Assembly: GCF_026341125.1 (NCBI RefSeq)
Contig: NZ_JAPEOR010000002.1
Coordinates: forward strand, 992,001-1,056,000
From: Streptomyces sp. NBC_01142
GTDB lineage: Bacteria; Actinomycetota; Actinomycetes; Streptomycetales; Streptomycetaceae
DNA length: 64,000 nt
Direction of reading: 5' to 3'
Below the pieces are notes generated by a model. It did not search any database. It saw only the letters and a list, made by a program, of their open reading frames with translations, and had not been told where the DNA came from. The position numbers and the translations under genes are program-made. Positions 36,956 to 46,483 of the stretch are shown here, piece by piece (the stretch's first letter is position 1; every line of letters begins with the position of its first letter).

Positions 36956-38584
36956 TCAGTGGTGGCCGTCGCCACTGGTGATCTCCTTGTACTCCTCGGC
37001 GGACGGCTTGGGGATCTGGCTTCCCTCGCCGTAGTAGCCCTTGCTCAGCTTGGCCCTCAGCTTCTCGGAACGCTTCACCTTGCGCTCGACGCCGTTCTCG
37101 TCGACCGTCCGGCCGATCTCGGCCGGCTCGTACTGCTCGTGCGCCGTGAGCTTGTACAGGTCGCCCTGGCTGAGCGGCTCGTGGATCTCGACGAACTCAC
37201 CGTGCGGGAGGCGCTTGATGATGCCGGTCTCGCGTCCGTGCAGCACCTTGTCCCTGTCGCGACGCTGCAGACCCAGACAGATCCGCTTGGTGACGATGAA
37301 GGCGAGGACCGGTCCGACGAAGTACGTGATCCGGACGAACCAGGTGATCGCGTTGATCGACAGATGGAAGTGCGTCGCGAAGATGTCGTTTCCACCACCG
37401 AGCAGCATGATCACGTAGGCCGTGATCCAGGCGACGCCCAGCGCGGTCCGGGTCGGCGCATTGCGCGGCCGGTCCAGGATGTGGTGCTCCCGCTTGTCGC
37501 CGGTGACCCAGGACTCGATGAACGGATAGACCGCGATCGCGCCCAGCACCAGACCGAAGACCACCAGCGGGATGAAGACACCCAGCACAAGGGTGTGGCC
37601 CCAGAAGTTGATCTCCCAGCCCGGCATCACACGGATCAGACCCTCGGCGAAGCCCATGTACCAGTCGGGCTGGGCGCCGGTGGACACCTGGTCCGGACGG
37701 TACGGGCCGAGTGCCCACACCGGGTTGATCGTGAACGTCGCCGCGATGATCGAGATGACACCGAAGACCAGGAAGAAGAAGCCTCCGGCCTTGGCCATGT
37801 AGACCGGCAGCAGCGGCATGCCGACGACGTTCTTGTTCGTACGGCCGGGGCCCGCGAACTGCGTGTGCTTGTGGTAGAAGACCAGGATCAGGTGCGCCAC
37901 CACGAGGCCGAGCATGATGCCCGGCAGCAACAGGATGTGGATCGAGTAGAACCTGGCCACCATATCGTGGCCGGGGAACTCTCCGCCGAACAGGAAGAAC
38001 GAGATGTACGTTCCGACGATCGGCGTCGCAAGGATCGCGCCCTGGGTGAAGCGCACACCGGTACCGGAGAGCAGGTCGTCAGGGAGCGAGTAACCGGTGA
38101 ATCCGGTGAACATGCCCAGGACGAACAGCAGGAAGCCGAACATCCAGTTGATCTCACGCGGCTTGCGGAACGCACCCGTGAAGAAGACGCGCATCATGTG
38201 CACGAACATGCCGGCGAGGAAGACGATGGCGGCCCAGTGGTGGATCTGCCGGATCAGCAGACCACCGCGGACGTCGAAGCTGATGTCCAGGGTCGACGCG
38301 TACGCCTCGGTCATCCGGATGCCCTGCATCGGGACGTACGGGCCGTGGTACTCGATCTCGTTCATGCTCGGGTGGAAGAACAGCGTCAGATACACACCCG
38401 TGAGGATGATGATGATGAAGCTGTAGAGGCAGATCTCGCCCAGCATGAAGGACCAGTGGTCCGGGAAGATCTTCCGCATGTTGGCCTTGGCCAGGGAGTA
38501 GATCCCCAGCCGGCCGTCCGCCCAGTCGGCGACCCGCTCGCCCGCGGGTGCCTTGCGGTTCTTGTCGTCGGTCGCAGTACTCAT
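36956..38584 (-). CDS. qcrB: Cytochrome bc1 complex cytochrome b subunit
   Basis: A 542-residue multi-helix membrane protein of the menaquinol:cytochrome c oxidoreductase. Haem-ligating His pairs are in RQIHHWAAIVFLAGMFVHMMR and FYSIHILLLPGIMLGLVVAHL. The quinol-oxidation-site motif is present as PDWYMGF, the actinobacterial counterpart of PEWY. An extended charged C-terminal tail (about 420-542) is typical of actinobacteria. It overlaps qcrA by 4 bases. The bc1 and aa3 complexes form a supercomplex in this phylum. Confidence 0.95.
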   Translation of the reverse strand: MSTATDDKNRKAPAGERVADWADGRLGIYSLAKANMRKIFPDHWSFMLGEICLYSFIIIILTGVYLTLFFHPSMNEIEYHGPYVPMQGIRMTEAYASTLDISFDVRGGLLIRQIHHWAAIVFLAGMFVHMMRVFFTGAFRKPREINWMFGFLLFVLGMFTGFTGYSLPDDLLSGTGVRFTQGAILATPIVGTYISFFLFGGEFPGHDMVARFYSIHILLLPGIMLGLVVAHLILVFYHKHTQFAGPGRTNKNVVGMPLLPVYMAKAGGFFFLVFGVISIIAATFTINPVWALGPYRPDQVSTGAQPDWYMGFAEGLIRVMPGWEINFWGHTLVLGVFIPLVVFGLVLGAIAVYPFIESWVTGDKREHHILDRPRNAPTRTALGVAWITAYVIMLLGGGNDIFATHFHLSINAITWFVRITYFVGPVLAFIVTKRICLGLQRRDRDKVLHGRETGIIKRLPHGEFVEIHEPLSQGDLYKLTAHEQYEPAEIGRTVDENGVERKVKRSEKLRAKLSKGYYGEGSQIPKPSAEEYKEITSGDGHH

Positions 38585-39660
38585 CCGCGCTCCCAGAAGG
38601 CAGGACCGACGGGCTCTTCGAAGTCGCCGAGCGCCTCGAGGAAGCCTTCGTCATCCACGCCGATCCGCAGCTGCGGAAGAGCGTGACCGGCCGGGCCGAA
38701 GATGACGCGGGCGCCGTCGGAGAGGTCGAAGGTGGACTGGTGGCACGGGCAGAGCACGTGGTGGGTCTGCTGCTCGTACAGGCTGATCGGGCAGCCGACA
38801 TGGGTGCAGATCTTGGAGTAGGCCACGATTCCGTCGTGGGACCACTCGAGCTCCTGCTTGTCCTTGATGTCCTCCGGCTGAATGCGGACGATCATCAGGG
38901 CAGCCTTGGCGATCTCGTTGTTGAAGTCGTGGTTGCTCTCCTCCAGGCCATCGGGCATGGCGAAGGTCAGCGAGCCCACGACGACGTCCTCGGGACGCAG
39001 CGGCTCATTCGTGTTCATGTTGATGAGCTTCTTGCCCTTGGCCCACAGGGTCTTGCGGAGCTTCTCCTCGGGCAGCGGCCCCAGGTCGCGCAGCAGCACC
39101 ACACCGGAGAGCGGCACCATGGCCAGCGCGCCGAACATGGTGTTGCGGATCAGCTTGCGACGGCCGATCGCGGACTCCTTGGCGCCGTCCGCGAAGTCCG
39201 CCAGGACCTTGGCCTTGACCTCGGGCTCGGCCGAGATCGCGTGGCGGTCGTCAGCGACCTCGACATCGGACATCAGGGTGCGGGCCCAGTGGACCGCACC
39301 CGCGCCGATGCAGAAGAGCGCGAGACCGAGGGTCATGCCCAGCGAGAAGTTGAGCGCGCTCACATGGCCCAGCGGCCAGATGTACACGATCTTGTCGACC
39401 GGGAAAATCACGAACGAGGCGATGAAGGCGACCGTGGCCAGCATCGACAGCGTGAACATGAAGGCCACGGCGCGCTCGGAGCGCCTCGCGGCCCGCTCGT
39501 CGATGTCCTGGATGCGCGGCTTGTGCGCCGGCAGCCCGGGGTCGGCGAACGGCTCGTCCCCCGCGCGCTCGGCGACGGCGGTGCCCTCATGCCCTGCCGC
39601 GTCGTGCGCGGCGTCCTGCTCGAGCGGCAGGTTCTCTTCTGGAATCTCTTGGCTACTCAT
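38581..39660 (-). CDS. qcrA: Cytochrome bc1 complex Rieske iron-sulfur subunit
   Basis: A 359-residue protein with three predicted N-terminal membrane helices (about 68-90, 97-118 and 175-195), the actinobacterial form. The C-terminal Rieske fold binds the 2Fe-2S cluster through CTHVGC and CPCHQS (about 300-325). It moves electrons from menaquinol to the cytochrome c subunit. The gene overlaps qcrC by 4 bases and qcrB by 4 bases, so the three subunits are translationally coupled. Confidence 0.95.
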   Translation of the reverse strand: MSSQEIPEENLPLEQDAAHDAAGHEGTAVAERAGDEPFADPGLPAHKPRIQDIDERAARRSERAVAFMFTLSMLATVAFIASFVIFPVDKIVYIWPLGHVSALNFSLGMTLGLALFCIGAGAVHWARTLMSDVEVADDRHAISAEPEVKAKVLADFADGAKESAIGRRKLIRNTMFGALAMVPLSGVVLLRDLGPLPEEKLRKTLWAKGKKLINMNTNEPLRPEDVVVGSLTFAMPDGLEESNHDFNNEIAKAALMIVRIQPEDIKDKQELEWSHDGIVAYSKICTHVGCPISLYEQQTHHVLCPCHQSTFDLSDGARVIFGPAGHALPQLRIGVDDEGFLEALGDFEEPVGPAFWERG

Positions 39661-40466
39661 GACTTCTTGGCCTTAGCGGTGTGGGCCGCGACCCAGACGG
39701 CAACTGCGATGAGCGAGCCCAGACCGAAGATCCAGCCGAACAGACCCTCGCTGACGGGGCCGAGGCCACCCAGCGCGAAGCCACCGGGGGTCGCGGTCTC
39801 GTCGCCGTTCACGGTCTGGACGTACTTGATGATGTCCTGCTTCTGCTTCTCCGGCAGGGTGGTGTCGGGGAAGGAGGGCATGTTCTGCGGGCCGGTCTGC
39901 ATGGCCTCGTAGAGGTGCTTCGCGCTCACGCCGTCAAGGCTCGGGGCGTACTTGCCGTTGGTCAGCGCACCGCCCTCACCCGTGAAGTTGTGGCACTGGG
40001 CGCAGTTGGTACGGAACAGGTCGCCACCCTTGGCGATGTTCGCACCCTCCGGGCTGTACTGCTTCTCGGTCGGCGTGATCGGGCCGGCACCGAGCGATGC
40101 GATGTACGCCGCGAGCTGGTCGATCTGACTCTGCGAGTAGATGACCTTCTTCTTCGGGACCTGCGCGCCGGGCTGCTGGGCCGGCATCCGGCCCGTGCCG
40201 ACCTGGAAGTCGACTGCGGCAGAGCCCACGCCGACCAGGCTCGGGCCGTCAGAGGTGCCCTGGCCGCCGGATCCGTGGCAGCTGGCGCAGCCGACGGTGT
40301 AGAGCTTCTTGCCCTCCTGGATGGCGAGAGACTGGGCGGTTTCATCGGCCTGCGCCTTGTCCGCCGGAGCGAACGCGGCGTACAGCCCCCCAGTGGCCGC
40401 CAGCGCGAGGAGTAGGACGACGACCGCCGCCAGCGGATGGCGTCGTCGTGCGGAGAGCTTTTTCAC
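39657..40466 (-). CDS. qcrC: Cytochrome bc1 complex di-haem cytochrome c subunit
   Basis: A 269-residue membrane-anchored protein with two CxxCH haem sites, CASCHGSGG (about 60-68) and CAQCHNFTG (about 155-163). It has an N-terminal signal-anchor helix and a C-terminal helix (GLFGWIFGLGSLIAVAVWVA). Actinobacteria lack a soluble cytochrome c, and this subunit wires bc1 directly to the aa3 oxidase. The gene follows ctaE with a 77-base gap on the same strand. Confidence 0.95.
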   Translation of the reverse strand: MKKLSARRRHPLAAVVVLLLALAATGGLYAAFAPADKAQADETAQSLAIQEGKKLYTVGCASCHGSGGQGTSDGPSLVGVGSAAVDFQVGTGRMPAQQPGAQVPKKKVIYSQSQIDQLAAYIASLGAGPITPTEKQYSPEGANIAKGGDLFRTNCAQCHNFTGEGGALTNGKYAPSLDGVSAKHLYEAMQTGPQNMPSFPDTTLPEKQKQDIIKYVQTVNGDETATPGGFALGGLGPVSEGLFGWIFGLGSLIAVAVWVAAHTAKAKKS

Positions 40467-40543
40467 GGATTACCCCGGTGTCAGGATCTTCTGCGTCGAT
40501 GCTTCTGGACTGTGTCTGCTTCAGGCAGCGGGTGCCTGCGCCG

Positions 40544-41164
40544 TTACTTGATCATGTAGATCGTGGCGAAGAGGCCGATCCAGACGACATCGACGAAGTG
40601 CCAGTAGTAGGACACGACGATGGCGGCGGTTGCCTGCTCGTGGGTGAATCTCCTGGCCGCATAGGTCCTCCCGAGGACCAGCAGGAAGGCGATGAGACCG
40701 CCCGTCACGTGCAGGCCGTGGAAACCGGTGGTCAGGTAGAACACGGAGCCGTACGGGTTGGACGAGAGCGAGAGGCCCGCGTCCTTGACCAGCTCGGTGT
40801 ATTCGAATACCTGGCCTCCGATGAAGATCGCACCCATCACGAACGTGATGGTGAACCACGTTCTGAGCTTCTTCACATCGCCCCGCTCCGCGGCGAAGAC
40901 GCCGAGCTGGCAGGTGAGGGAGGAGAGCACCAGGATCGTGGTGTTCGTCGCCGAGAACGGGAAGTTCAGGTGATCCGCCTGCGACTTCCAGAAGTCGGCA
41001 CCCGTCACCGATCGCAGGGTGAAGTACATCGCGAAGAGGGCCGCGAAGAACATCAGCTCGGAACTCAACCAGATGATGGTTCCGACGCTGGTGAGGTTCG
41101 GTCGATTGACCGACGGGTGCGCGTGCCCGGTTTCTACTGTCGTTGCTGTCGCCACGACCGACAT
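40544..41164 (-). CDS. ctaE: Cytochrome c oxidase subunit III
   Basis: A 206-residue protein with five membrane helices. Family marks: [36 protein letters not shown] and [20 protein letters not shown]. It belongs to the aa3 oxidase and sits at the head of the ctaE-qcrCAB operon. The start codon lies at the centre of a perfect 21-bp palindrome. No strong Shine-Dalgarno is visible, so that hairpin may affect initiation. Confidence 0.95.
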   Translation of the reverse strand: MSVVATATTVETGHAHPSVNRPNLTSVGTIIWLSSELMFFAALFAMYFTLRSVTGADFWKSQADHLNFPFSATNTTILVLSSLTCQLGVFAAERGDVKKLRTWFTITFVMGAIFIGGQVFEYTELVKDAGLSLSSNPYGSVFYLTTGFHGLHVTGGLIAFLLVLGRTYAARRFTHEQATAAIVVSYYWHFVDVVWIGLFATIYMIK

Positions 41165-41175
41165 TATGTCGGTCG
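41155..41175. promoter_or_regulatory. 21-bp perfect palindrome over the ctaE start codon
   Basis: CGACCGACAT (41155-41164) and ATGTCGGTCG (41166-41175) are perfect inverted copies around a single T. The ctaE ATG (41164-41162) is in one arm. It could be a repressor operator or an mRNA hairpin hiding the start. Confidence 0.5.
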
Positions 41176-41268
41176 CTTATCCCGCCCTCACTCCCGGGGG
41201 TGCCGTTCGGTGTGTCAGCGGGGTGTGTCCAGCCCGAACGGCCCATCGAAGGGCTGTCCGAACCGCTG

Positions 41269-41295
41269 TTGACAGGGTGTCGGACGGAGTAGCAT
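41269..41295 (+). promoter_or_regulatory. Sigma-70-like promoter of the receiver-like gene
   Basis: TTGACA (41269-41274) and TAGCAT (41290-41295) are separated by 15 bases, slightly short of optimal, 47 bases before the ATG at 41343. Confidence 0.5.
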
Positions 41296-41342
41296 CCGCC
41301 CATCGGTTCCCGAGCTGAAGCCGCCGTCGTATCGGAGGAACA

Positions 41343-41744
41343 ATGCAGTCGACCGCCACGGTCCTGGTCTACAGCGACGATGCCAACACGCGCGAACAGG
41401 TCCGGTTGGCCGCTGGTCGCAGGCCGGCCGCGGACGTACCGCCGGTCGAGTTCCTGGAGTGCGCGACCCTGCCCGCCGTTCTCAAGGCGCTGGACGATGG
41501 CGGCATCGACGTCTGCGTACTCGACGGCGAGACCGTCCCCGCCGGCGGCATGGGCGTCTGCCGGCAGATCAAGGACGAAATCTTCGACTGCCCGCCCGTG
41601 CTGCTGCTGATGGGCCGCCCGCAGGACGCCTGGCTGGCCACCTGGAGCCGCGCGGAGGCGGCGGTGACCCTGCCGGTCGAGCCGGTGGAGTTCGCGGCCT
41701 CCCTGGCCGCCCTGCTGCGCCGCAGGCTCTCTGTTCAGGCGTAG
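41343..41744 (+). CDS. Degenerate response-regulator receiver domain protein
   Basis: A 133-residue single-domain protein with the receiver beta/alpha pattern. The acidic pair (SDD, Asp12/Asp13) and a phospho-acceptor candidate, Asp61 in VCVLDGETVPAGGMGVCRQI, are present. The conserved Thr/Ser after strand 4 is replaced (LLLMGRP), and the conserved Lys is Leu110 (VTLPVEP). It may work without ordinary phosphorylation. GGAGG lies 6 bases before the ATG. It is divergent from ctaE inside the respiratory cluster, a placement I recall from S. coelicolor as well, so it may tune respiration. Confidence 0.75.
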   Translation: MQSTATVLVYSDDANTREQVRLAAGRRPAADVPPVEFLECATLPAVLKALDDGGIDVCVLDGETVPAGGMGVCRQIKDEIFDCPPVLLLMGRPQDAWLATWSRAEAAVTLPVEPVEFAASLAALLRRRLSVQA

Positions 41745-41759
41745 GGTCACCCGGGGCCG

Positions 41760-43010
41760 TCAGACCTGGGGACGCAGTCGCGCCACGTCGGTGGGGTCGC
41801 TGCCTTCCCTGGTGTCGGCCACCAGGGCACTGCCCTTGCGCCACTTTTCCCAGGACAGGTTCCAGTCACCGAAGCCGTTGCCGAAGGTGTCCATCGTGGC
41901 GCCCCAGCTGTTGACGACCTCGACGATGTCGCCCTCGCGCACGGTCTGGTAGAACCAGGCGGCGTTGCCGGTGGACATGCCCGTGCAGCCGTGGCTGACG
42001 TTGGCGGAGCCCTGTGAGCCGACGGACCACGGCGCGGCGTGGACGTACTCACCGCTCCAGGTGACGCGTGTCGCGTAGTAGACCGGCAGGTCGTACGACT
42101 CCGAGCTGCCTGCGGCTATGCCGATGCTGGTGCCGCGCATCCGTACGAAGTACTCCTTGCCGAGCACGACCTTGATTCCGTTCCGGGTGGAGAAGCCGGG
42201 CTTGCCGGTGGTCACCGGAATGGTGTTGATCACTTCTCCGTTGCGCTTGACCGTCATGGAGTGCGATCCGGCGTCGGTTATCGCCTCTATCCGGTCCCCG
42301 ATGGTGAGCTTGAGCGGTTTCGAGGCGCCGCCGTAGAGCTTGTCGGAGACCTTGACGCCCTGGAGGTTGATGTCGGCGCGGACGGTCGTGCCCGTGGGCC
42401 AGTACTCCTTGGGGCGGAAGTGCAGGGTCTTGTCGTCCACCCAGTACCAGGCGCCGTCCACCGATGGCACGGACTCGACCCTCAGTGCGCGCTCGACGAC
42501 GGCCCGCGACTCCTTGGCCTTGACCGGGTGGCTGAGCGTCACGGTGACGGGCTGCCCGACGCCGTACGTGCCCGCCTTGGGGCCGAACTCAGCGGTCAGG
42601 TGCCTCTTGGCGGGCGAGGTCTCGAAGGTGAGCGTCTTGGCGCCCGGAGAGCCGTCCTCGTCCTCCGTGGAGACCTTGACGGTGTACTTGACGCCCGCCG
42701 ACAGGGGAGCGATCGAGCGCCACCGGACGCCGTCGGCGGAGAGTTCGCCCGCCAGATGGTGCCCCGAGTCATCGGTTGCCGTGACGTCGGTGATCCAGCT
42801 TTCGGTGCCCTTGGCCGTGACCTCCAAGGGCTTGTCGGGGTCCACCTTGGTGCCCGAGTGCGCGTTGAAGGCGACCTGTTCCGCCGCGTCGTACGGCTGC
42901 GCGGCGAGCGGGTGGGTGTCGGGATCGCCACACGCCGTCGAGGCCGCGCCTATGAACGCGGCCAGCAGGGTGCAGCTCACAACGGTGCGATTGCGCGGCG
43001 TGTGGTTCAT
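41760..43010 (-). CDS. L,D-transpeptidase lipoprotein (Ig-like domains plus YkuD)
   Basis: A 416-residue exported protein. A signal with lipobox-like STAC, two Ig-like domains (about 55-130 and 135-250) and a C-terminal YkuD catalytic domain with His in YVHAAPW and the nucleophile Cys in SHGCTGMST. The layout matches mycobacterial LdtMt2-type enzymes that make 3-3 peptidoglycan cross-links and are inhibited by carbapenems. ATG 43010 is preferred because TAGCGT lies 6 bases upstream as a leaderless -10 box. It separates ctaF from the receiver-like gene. Confidence 0.9.
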   Translation of the reverse strand: MNHTPRNRTVVSCTLLAAFIGAASTACGDPDTHPLAAQPYDAAEQVAFNAHSGTKVDPDKPLEVTAKGTESWITDVTATDDSGHHLAGELSADGVRWRSIAPLSAGVKYTVKVSTEDEDGSPGAKTLTFETSPAKRHLTAEFGPKAGTYGVGQPVTVTLSHPVKAKESRAVVERALRVESVPSVDGAWYWVDDKTLHFRPKEYWPTGTTVRADINLQGVKVSDKLYGGASKPLKLTIGDRIEAITDAGSHSMTVKRNGEVINTIPVTTGKPGFSTRNGIKVVLGKEYFVRMRGTSIGIAAGSSESYDLPVYYATRVTWSGEYVHAAPWSVGSQGSANVSHGCTGMSTGNAAWFYQTVREGDIVEVVNSWGATMDTFGNGFGDWNLSWEKWRKGSALVADTREGSDPTDVARLRPQV

Positions 43011-43066
43011 AAGCACACGCTATGAAGATCAGTCAGCAGCGGCGCGCCGAGTGACTGCAAACGGAG

Positions 43067-43106
43067 GGGCCCGGATCCCCCTCAGGAGTGAGGGAGATCC
43101 GGGCCC
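43067..43106 (-). terminator. Terminator of the ctaCDF operon
   Basis: GGGCCCGGATC (43067-43077) pairs with GATCCGGGCCC (43096-43106), with further CTC/GAG pairing inside, just past the ctaF stop. Confidence 0.82.
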
Positions 43107-43133
43107 TTGCGCGTGTCGCTTGACGCGGCGGTG

Positions 43134-43532
43134 TTACTGGTTCTGGCTCTCACCGCGGTAGTACTCGAAGACCCAGCCGAAGAGACCGATCAGGATCACC
43201 GGCAGCGAGAAGTACAGCAGCCACCAGCCGAGGGCGACGCCGAGGAAGGCGAGCGCACCACCGATGGCCAGCGACAGCGGCTGCCAGCTGTGCGGGGCGA
43301 AGAACCCCACCTCGCCGGCCTCGTCGGCAACATCGGCTTCCTTGTTGTCCTGGGCCATGGCGTCCACTCGCCGGGCCGTGAAGGCCAGGTAGTAGCCGAT
43401 CATGATGCTCAGGCCGAAGGCCAGGAAGAGCGCCGTTGTACCGGCCGGCTCCTTCGACCACACGCCGTAGAGGATGGCCACGGCGAGGATGAAGACGCCC
43501 AGCCAGAGGAACATCCTGCCTTGGATCTTCAC
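43134..43532 (-). CDS. ctaF: Cytochrome c oxidase subunit IV (actinobacterial)
   Basis: A 132-residue small subunit with four hydrophobic helices (about 6-24, 34-51, 87-104 and 106-124) and a polar loop [14 protein letters not shown]. This subunit is specific to actinobacterial aa3 oxidases and lies around subunit I. Its ATG overlaps the ctaD stop by 4 bases, completing the ctaC-ctaD-ctaF operon. Confidence 0.93.
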   Translation of the reverse strand: MKIQGRMFLWLGVFILAVAILYGVWSKEPAGTTALFLAFGLSIMIGYYLAFTARRVDAMAQDNKEADVADEAGEVGFFAPHSWQPLSLAIGGALAFLGVALGWWLLYFSLPVILIGLFGWVFEYYRGESQNQ

Positions 43533-45268
43533 TTGCCGGCCTCCTTGTCACCAGTGATGACGCTCCCACCGTGGCCGGCGTGCTCGAGCTGGTCGAGAGC
43601 GGCGATCTCCGGGTGGTGCAGGTCGAACGCCGGGGATTCGGAACGGATCCGCGGCAGGGTGAGGAAGTTGTGCCGCGGCGGCGGGCAGGACGTCGCCCAT
43701 TCGAGCGAACGGCCGTAGCCCCACGGGTCGTCGACCTCGACCTTCTTGCCGTACTTGGCGGTCTTCCAGACGTTGTAGAAGAACGGCAGGACCGACATAC
43801 CGAGCAGGAACGAGCTGATCGTGGAGATGGTGTTCAGCGCGGTGAAGCCGTCGGCGGCGAGGTAGTCCGCGTAACGACGCGGCATGCCTTCCGCTCCCAG
43901 CCAGTGCTGCACCAGGAACGTGCCGTGGAAGCCGATGAACAGCGTCCAGAAGGTGATCTTGCCGAGCCGCTCGTCCAGCATCTTGCCCGTGAACTTCGGC
44001 CACCAGAAATGGAAGCCGGCGAACATCGCGAACACCACGGTGCCGAAGACGACGTAGTGGAAGTGCGCGACGACGAAGTACGAGTCGGAGACGTGGAAGT
44101 CCATCGGGGGCGAGGCCAGGATGACGCCGGTCAGACCACCGAAGGTGAAGGTGACCAGGAATCCGATCGTCCAGAGCATCGGTGTCTCGAAGGACAGTGA
44201 GCCCTTCCACATCGTGCCGATCCAGTTGAAGAACTTCACACCGGTTGGCACCGCGATGAGGAACGTCATGAACGAGAAGAACGGCAGTAGCACGCCGCCT
44301 GTGACGTACATGTGGTGCGCCCACACGGTCACGGACAGACCCGCGATCGCGATCGTCGCGGCCACCAGACCGATGTAGCCGAACATCGGCTTGCGGCTGA
44401 AGACCGGGATGACTTCGGAGACGATTCCGAAGAATGGCAGGGCGATGATGTACACCTCTGGATGGCCGAAGAACCAGAAGAGGTGTTGCCACAGCAACGC
44501 GCCGCCGTTGGACGCGTCGAAGATGTGGGCACCGAACTTGCGGTCCGCCTCCAGCGCGAAGAGCGCGGCAGCCAGCACCGGGAAGGCGAGCAGCACCAGC
44601 ACACCGGTGAGCAGCACGTTCCAGGTGAAGATCGGCATCCGGAACATCGTCATGCCGGGCGCGCGCATGCAGATGATCGTGGTGATGAAGTTGACCGAGC
44701 CGAGGATCGTGCCGAAGCCGGAGAAGGCCAGACCCATGATCCACATGTCGGCGCCGACGCCCGGCGAGCGGACCGCGTCCGACAGCGGGGAGTAGGCGAA
44801 CCAGCCGAAGTCGGCCGCACCCTGCGGGGTGAGGAAGCCGGCCACCGCGATGAGCGAGCCGAAGAGGTACAGCCAGTACGCGAACATGTTCAGCCGCGGG
44901 AACGCCACGTCGGGCGCGCCGATCTGCAGCGGCATGATCCAGTTCGCGAATCCGGCGAACAGCGGCGTCGCGAACATCAGCAGCATGATCGTGCCGTGCA
45001 TCGTGAACGCCTGGTTGAACTGCTCGTTCGACATGATCTGCGTACCCGGACGGGCCAGCTCGGCGCGCATGAAGAGCGCCATCAGGCCGCCGATGCAGAA
45101 GAACACGAACGACGTGACCAGATAGAGCGTGCCGATCGTCTTGTGGTCAGTGGTGGTCAGCCACTTGATGACGACGTTTCCCGGCTCCTTGCGCCGTACC
45201 GGCAGCTCGTTCTCGTACGAGTCGTCAGCTGCTGCGGCGGCACCCTGAGGTTCGTTGAGGATGCTCAC
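43529..45268 (-). CDS. ctaD: Cytochrome c oxidase subunit I
   Basis: A 579-residue haem-copper oxidase with twelve membrane helices. Haem a ligand region [14 protein letters not shown], CuB His and cross-linked Tyr in [28 protein letters not shown] with the CuB His pair, and [12 protein letters not shown] with haem His ligands are all intact. It reduces oxygen to water and pumps protons. It overlaps ctaC and ctaF by 4 bases each. Confidence 0.96.
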   Translation of the reverse strand: MSILNEPQGAAAAADDSYENELPVRRKEPGNVVIKWLTTTDHKTIGTLYLVTSFVFFCIGGLMALFMRAELARPGTQIMSNEQFNQAFTMHGTIMLLMFATPLFAGFANWIMPLQIGAPDVAFPRLNMFAYWLYLFGSLIAVAGFLTPQGAADFGWFAYSPLSDAVRSPGVGADMWIMGLAFSGFGTILGSVNFITTIICMRAPGMTMFRMPIFTWNVLLTGVLVLLAFPVLAAALFALEADRKFGAHIFDASNGGALLWQHLFWFFGHPEVYIIALPFFGIVSEVIPVFSRKPMFGYIGLVAATIAIAGLSVTVWAHHMYVTGGVLLPFFSFMTFLIAVPTGVKFFNWIGTMWKGSLSFETPMLWTIGFLVTFTFGGLTGVILASPPMDFHVSDSYFVVAHFHYVVFGTVVFAMFAGFHFWWPKFTGKMLDERLGKITFWTLFIGFHGTFLVQHWLGAEGMPRRYADYLAADGFTALNTISTISSFLLGMSVLPFFYNVWKTAKYGKKVEVDDPWGYGRSLEWATSCPPPRHNFLTLPRIRSESPAFDLHHPEIAALDQLEHAGHGGSVITGDKEAGK

Positions 45269-46224
45269 AGTTGGTTCTTCTCCGCATTCCTGGCCGGGTC
45301 CGTCTGCTCAATGCCCGACGGGATGAAGCCGGTCTGCCCCTTCTCGGCAAGCTCCTTCAGGTGCTGCTGGTAGCGCTCCGGGGAGACCACCTTGACGTTG
45401 AAGAGCATCCGGGAATGGTCGACGCCGCAGAGCTCGGCGCACTTGCCCAGGAAGGTGCCCTCCTGGGACGGCGTCACCTCGAAGACGTTGGTGTGACCGG
45501 GGATGACGTCCTGCTTGAACAGGAAGGGGATCACCCAGAAGGAGTGGATGACGTCCCGGGAGGTCAGGATGAACCGGACCTTCTCGCCCTTGGGCAGCCA
45601 CAGGGTCGGGCCCGGGTTGCCGGTCTGCGGGTTCCGCGTGCCGGGGATACCCGCGTCGTAGACGCCCTCCGCACCCGCGGGGAAGTCCTTCTGGTACTTG
45701 AGCGGGACCCCGTCGAGCTCCTTGGGGACCTTGGCGCCGGTCTTGGCGTCGCCGTCCAGGTTCTCGACGTAGTTGAAGCCCCAGCTCCACTGATAGCCGA
45801 CCACGTTGACCGTGTGGACGGGCTTGGAGAGGGCGAGGAGCTTCGACTCATCACGCGCGGTGAAGTAGAAGAGCACCGAAACAATGATGAGAGGGACCAC
45901 GGTGTACAAGGCCTCGATGGGCATGTTGTACCGGGTCTGCGGAGGTACCTCCACCTTGGTGCGGCTGCGCCGGTGGAAGATGACACTCCACAGGATCAGA
46001 CCCCACACCAGCGCGCCCGTGATGAGCGCTGCCGCCCACGAGCCCTGCCAGAGGGAGAGGATCCGCGGCGCCTCTTCCGTTACCGGGGTGGGCATACCAA
46101 GGCGGGGGAAGTCCTTGTATGTGCAACCGGTTGCGGTCGCCAGGACCAGGCCCGCAGTCAGCACCTGCGGCAGCTTCCGCCGCATCGGGCGCCGCGACGA
46201 GCGGTCGGAGCCGTTGGGACTCAC
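45265..46224 (-). CDS. ctaC: Cytochrome c oxidase subunit II (lipoprotein)
   Basis: A 319-residue subunit. The lipobox TATGC follows a signal peptide near residue 35. Two membrane helices come next, then the CuA domain with [18 protein letters not shown] and the copper-binding [12 protein letters not shown]. It receives electrons from the bc1 cytochrome c subunit. GTG 46224 is chosen because GGAAGG lies 6 bases upstream and homologues start at this VSPNGSDR point, as far as I recall. An inverted repeat lies about 80 bases upstream. Confidence 0.93.
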   Translation of the reverse strand: MSPNGSDRSSRRPMRRKLPQVLTAGLVLATATGCTYKDFPRLGMPTPVTEEAPRILSLWQGSWAAALITGALVWGLILWSVIFHRRSRTKVEVPPQTRYNMPIEALYTVVPLIIVSVLFYFTARDESKLLALSKPVHTVNVVGYQWSWGFNYVENLDGDAKTGAKVPKELDGVPLKYQKDFPAGAEGVYDAGIPGTRNPQTGNPGPTLWLPKGEKVRFILTSRDVIHSFWVIPFLFKQDVIPGHTNVFEVTPSQEGTFLGKCAELCGVDHSRMLFNVKVVSPERYQQHLKELAEKGQTGFIPSGIEQTDPARNAEKNQL

Positions 46225-46304
46225 GTAGCGCCTTCCCGAGAGTCTCGGCCCGCGCGGCCGGCTGCGGCCGTCTGCTGGTCGGTCGCCGGCCCTGACGCGG
46301 GCAG

Positions 46305-46333
46305 GGGTTTGGATGTTTATGCGGACCAAACCC
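46305..46333. promoter_or_regulatory. Inverted repeat in the ctaC upstream region
   Basis: GGGTTTGG (46305-46312) and CCAAACCC (46326-46333) are perfect inverted copies 13 bases apart. The site lies about 80 bases ahead of ctaC and stands out by its AT content in a GC-rich spacer. It is a candidate operator for the oxidase operon. Confidence 0.45.
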
Positions 46334-46483
46334 TACTGGACGCTATTTGGGGCCGCGCGGGGAGGGTGCCCAACGCGCCGCCCGACACCCCGAAGGGGTG
46401 GACTGCCCCTGGCGCCGGGGGTGAATCCCAGCCTCCGGCGGGCATCTGACGACCCCTCCAGGGTCGGGGGTTAGCGTGGCTGT

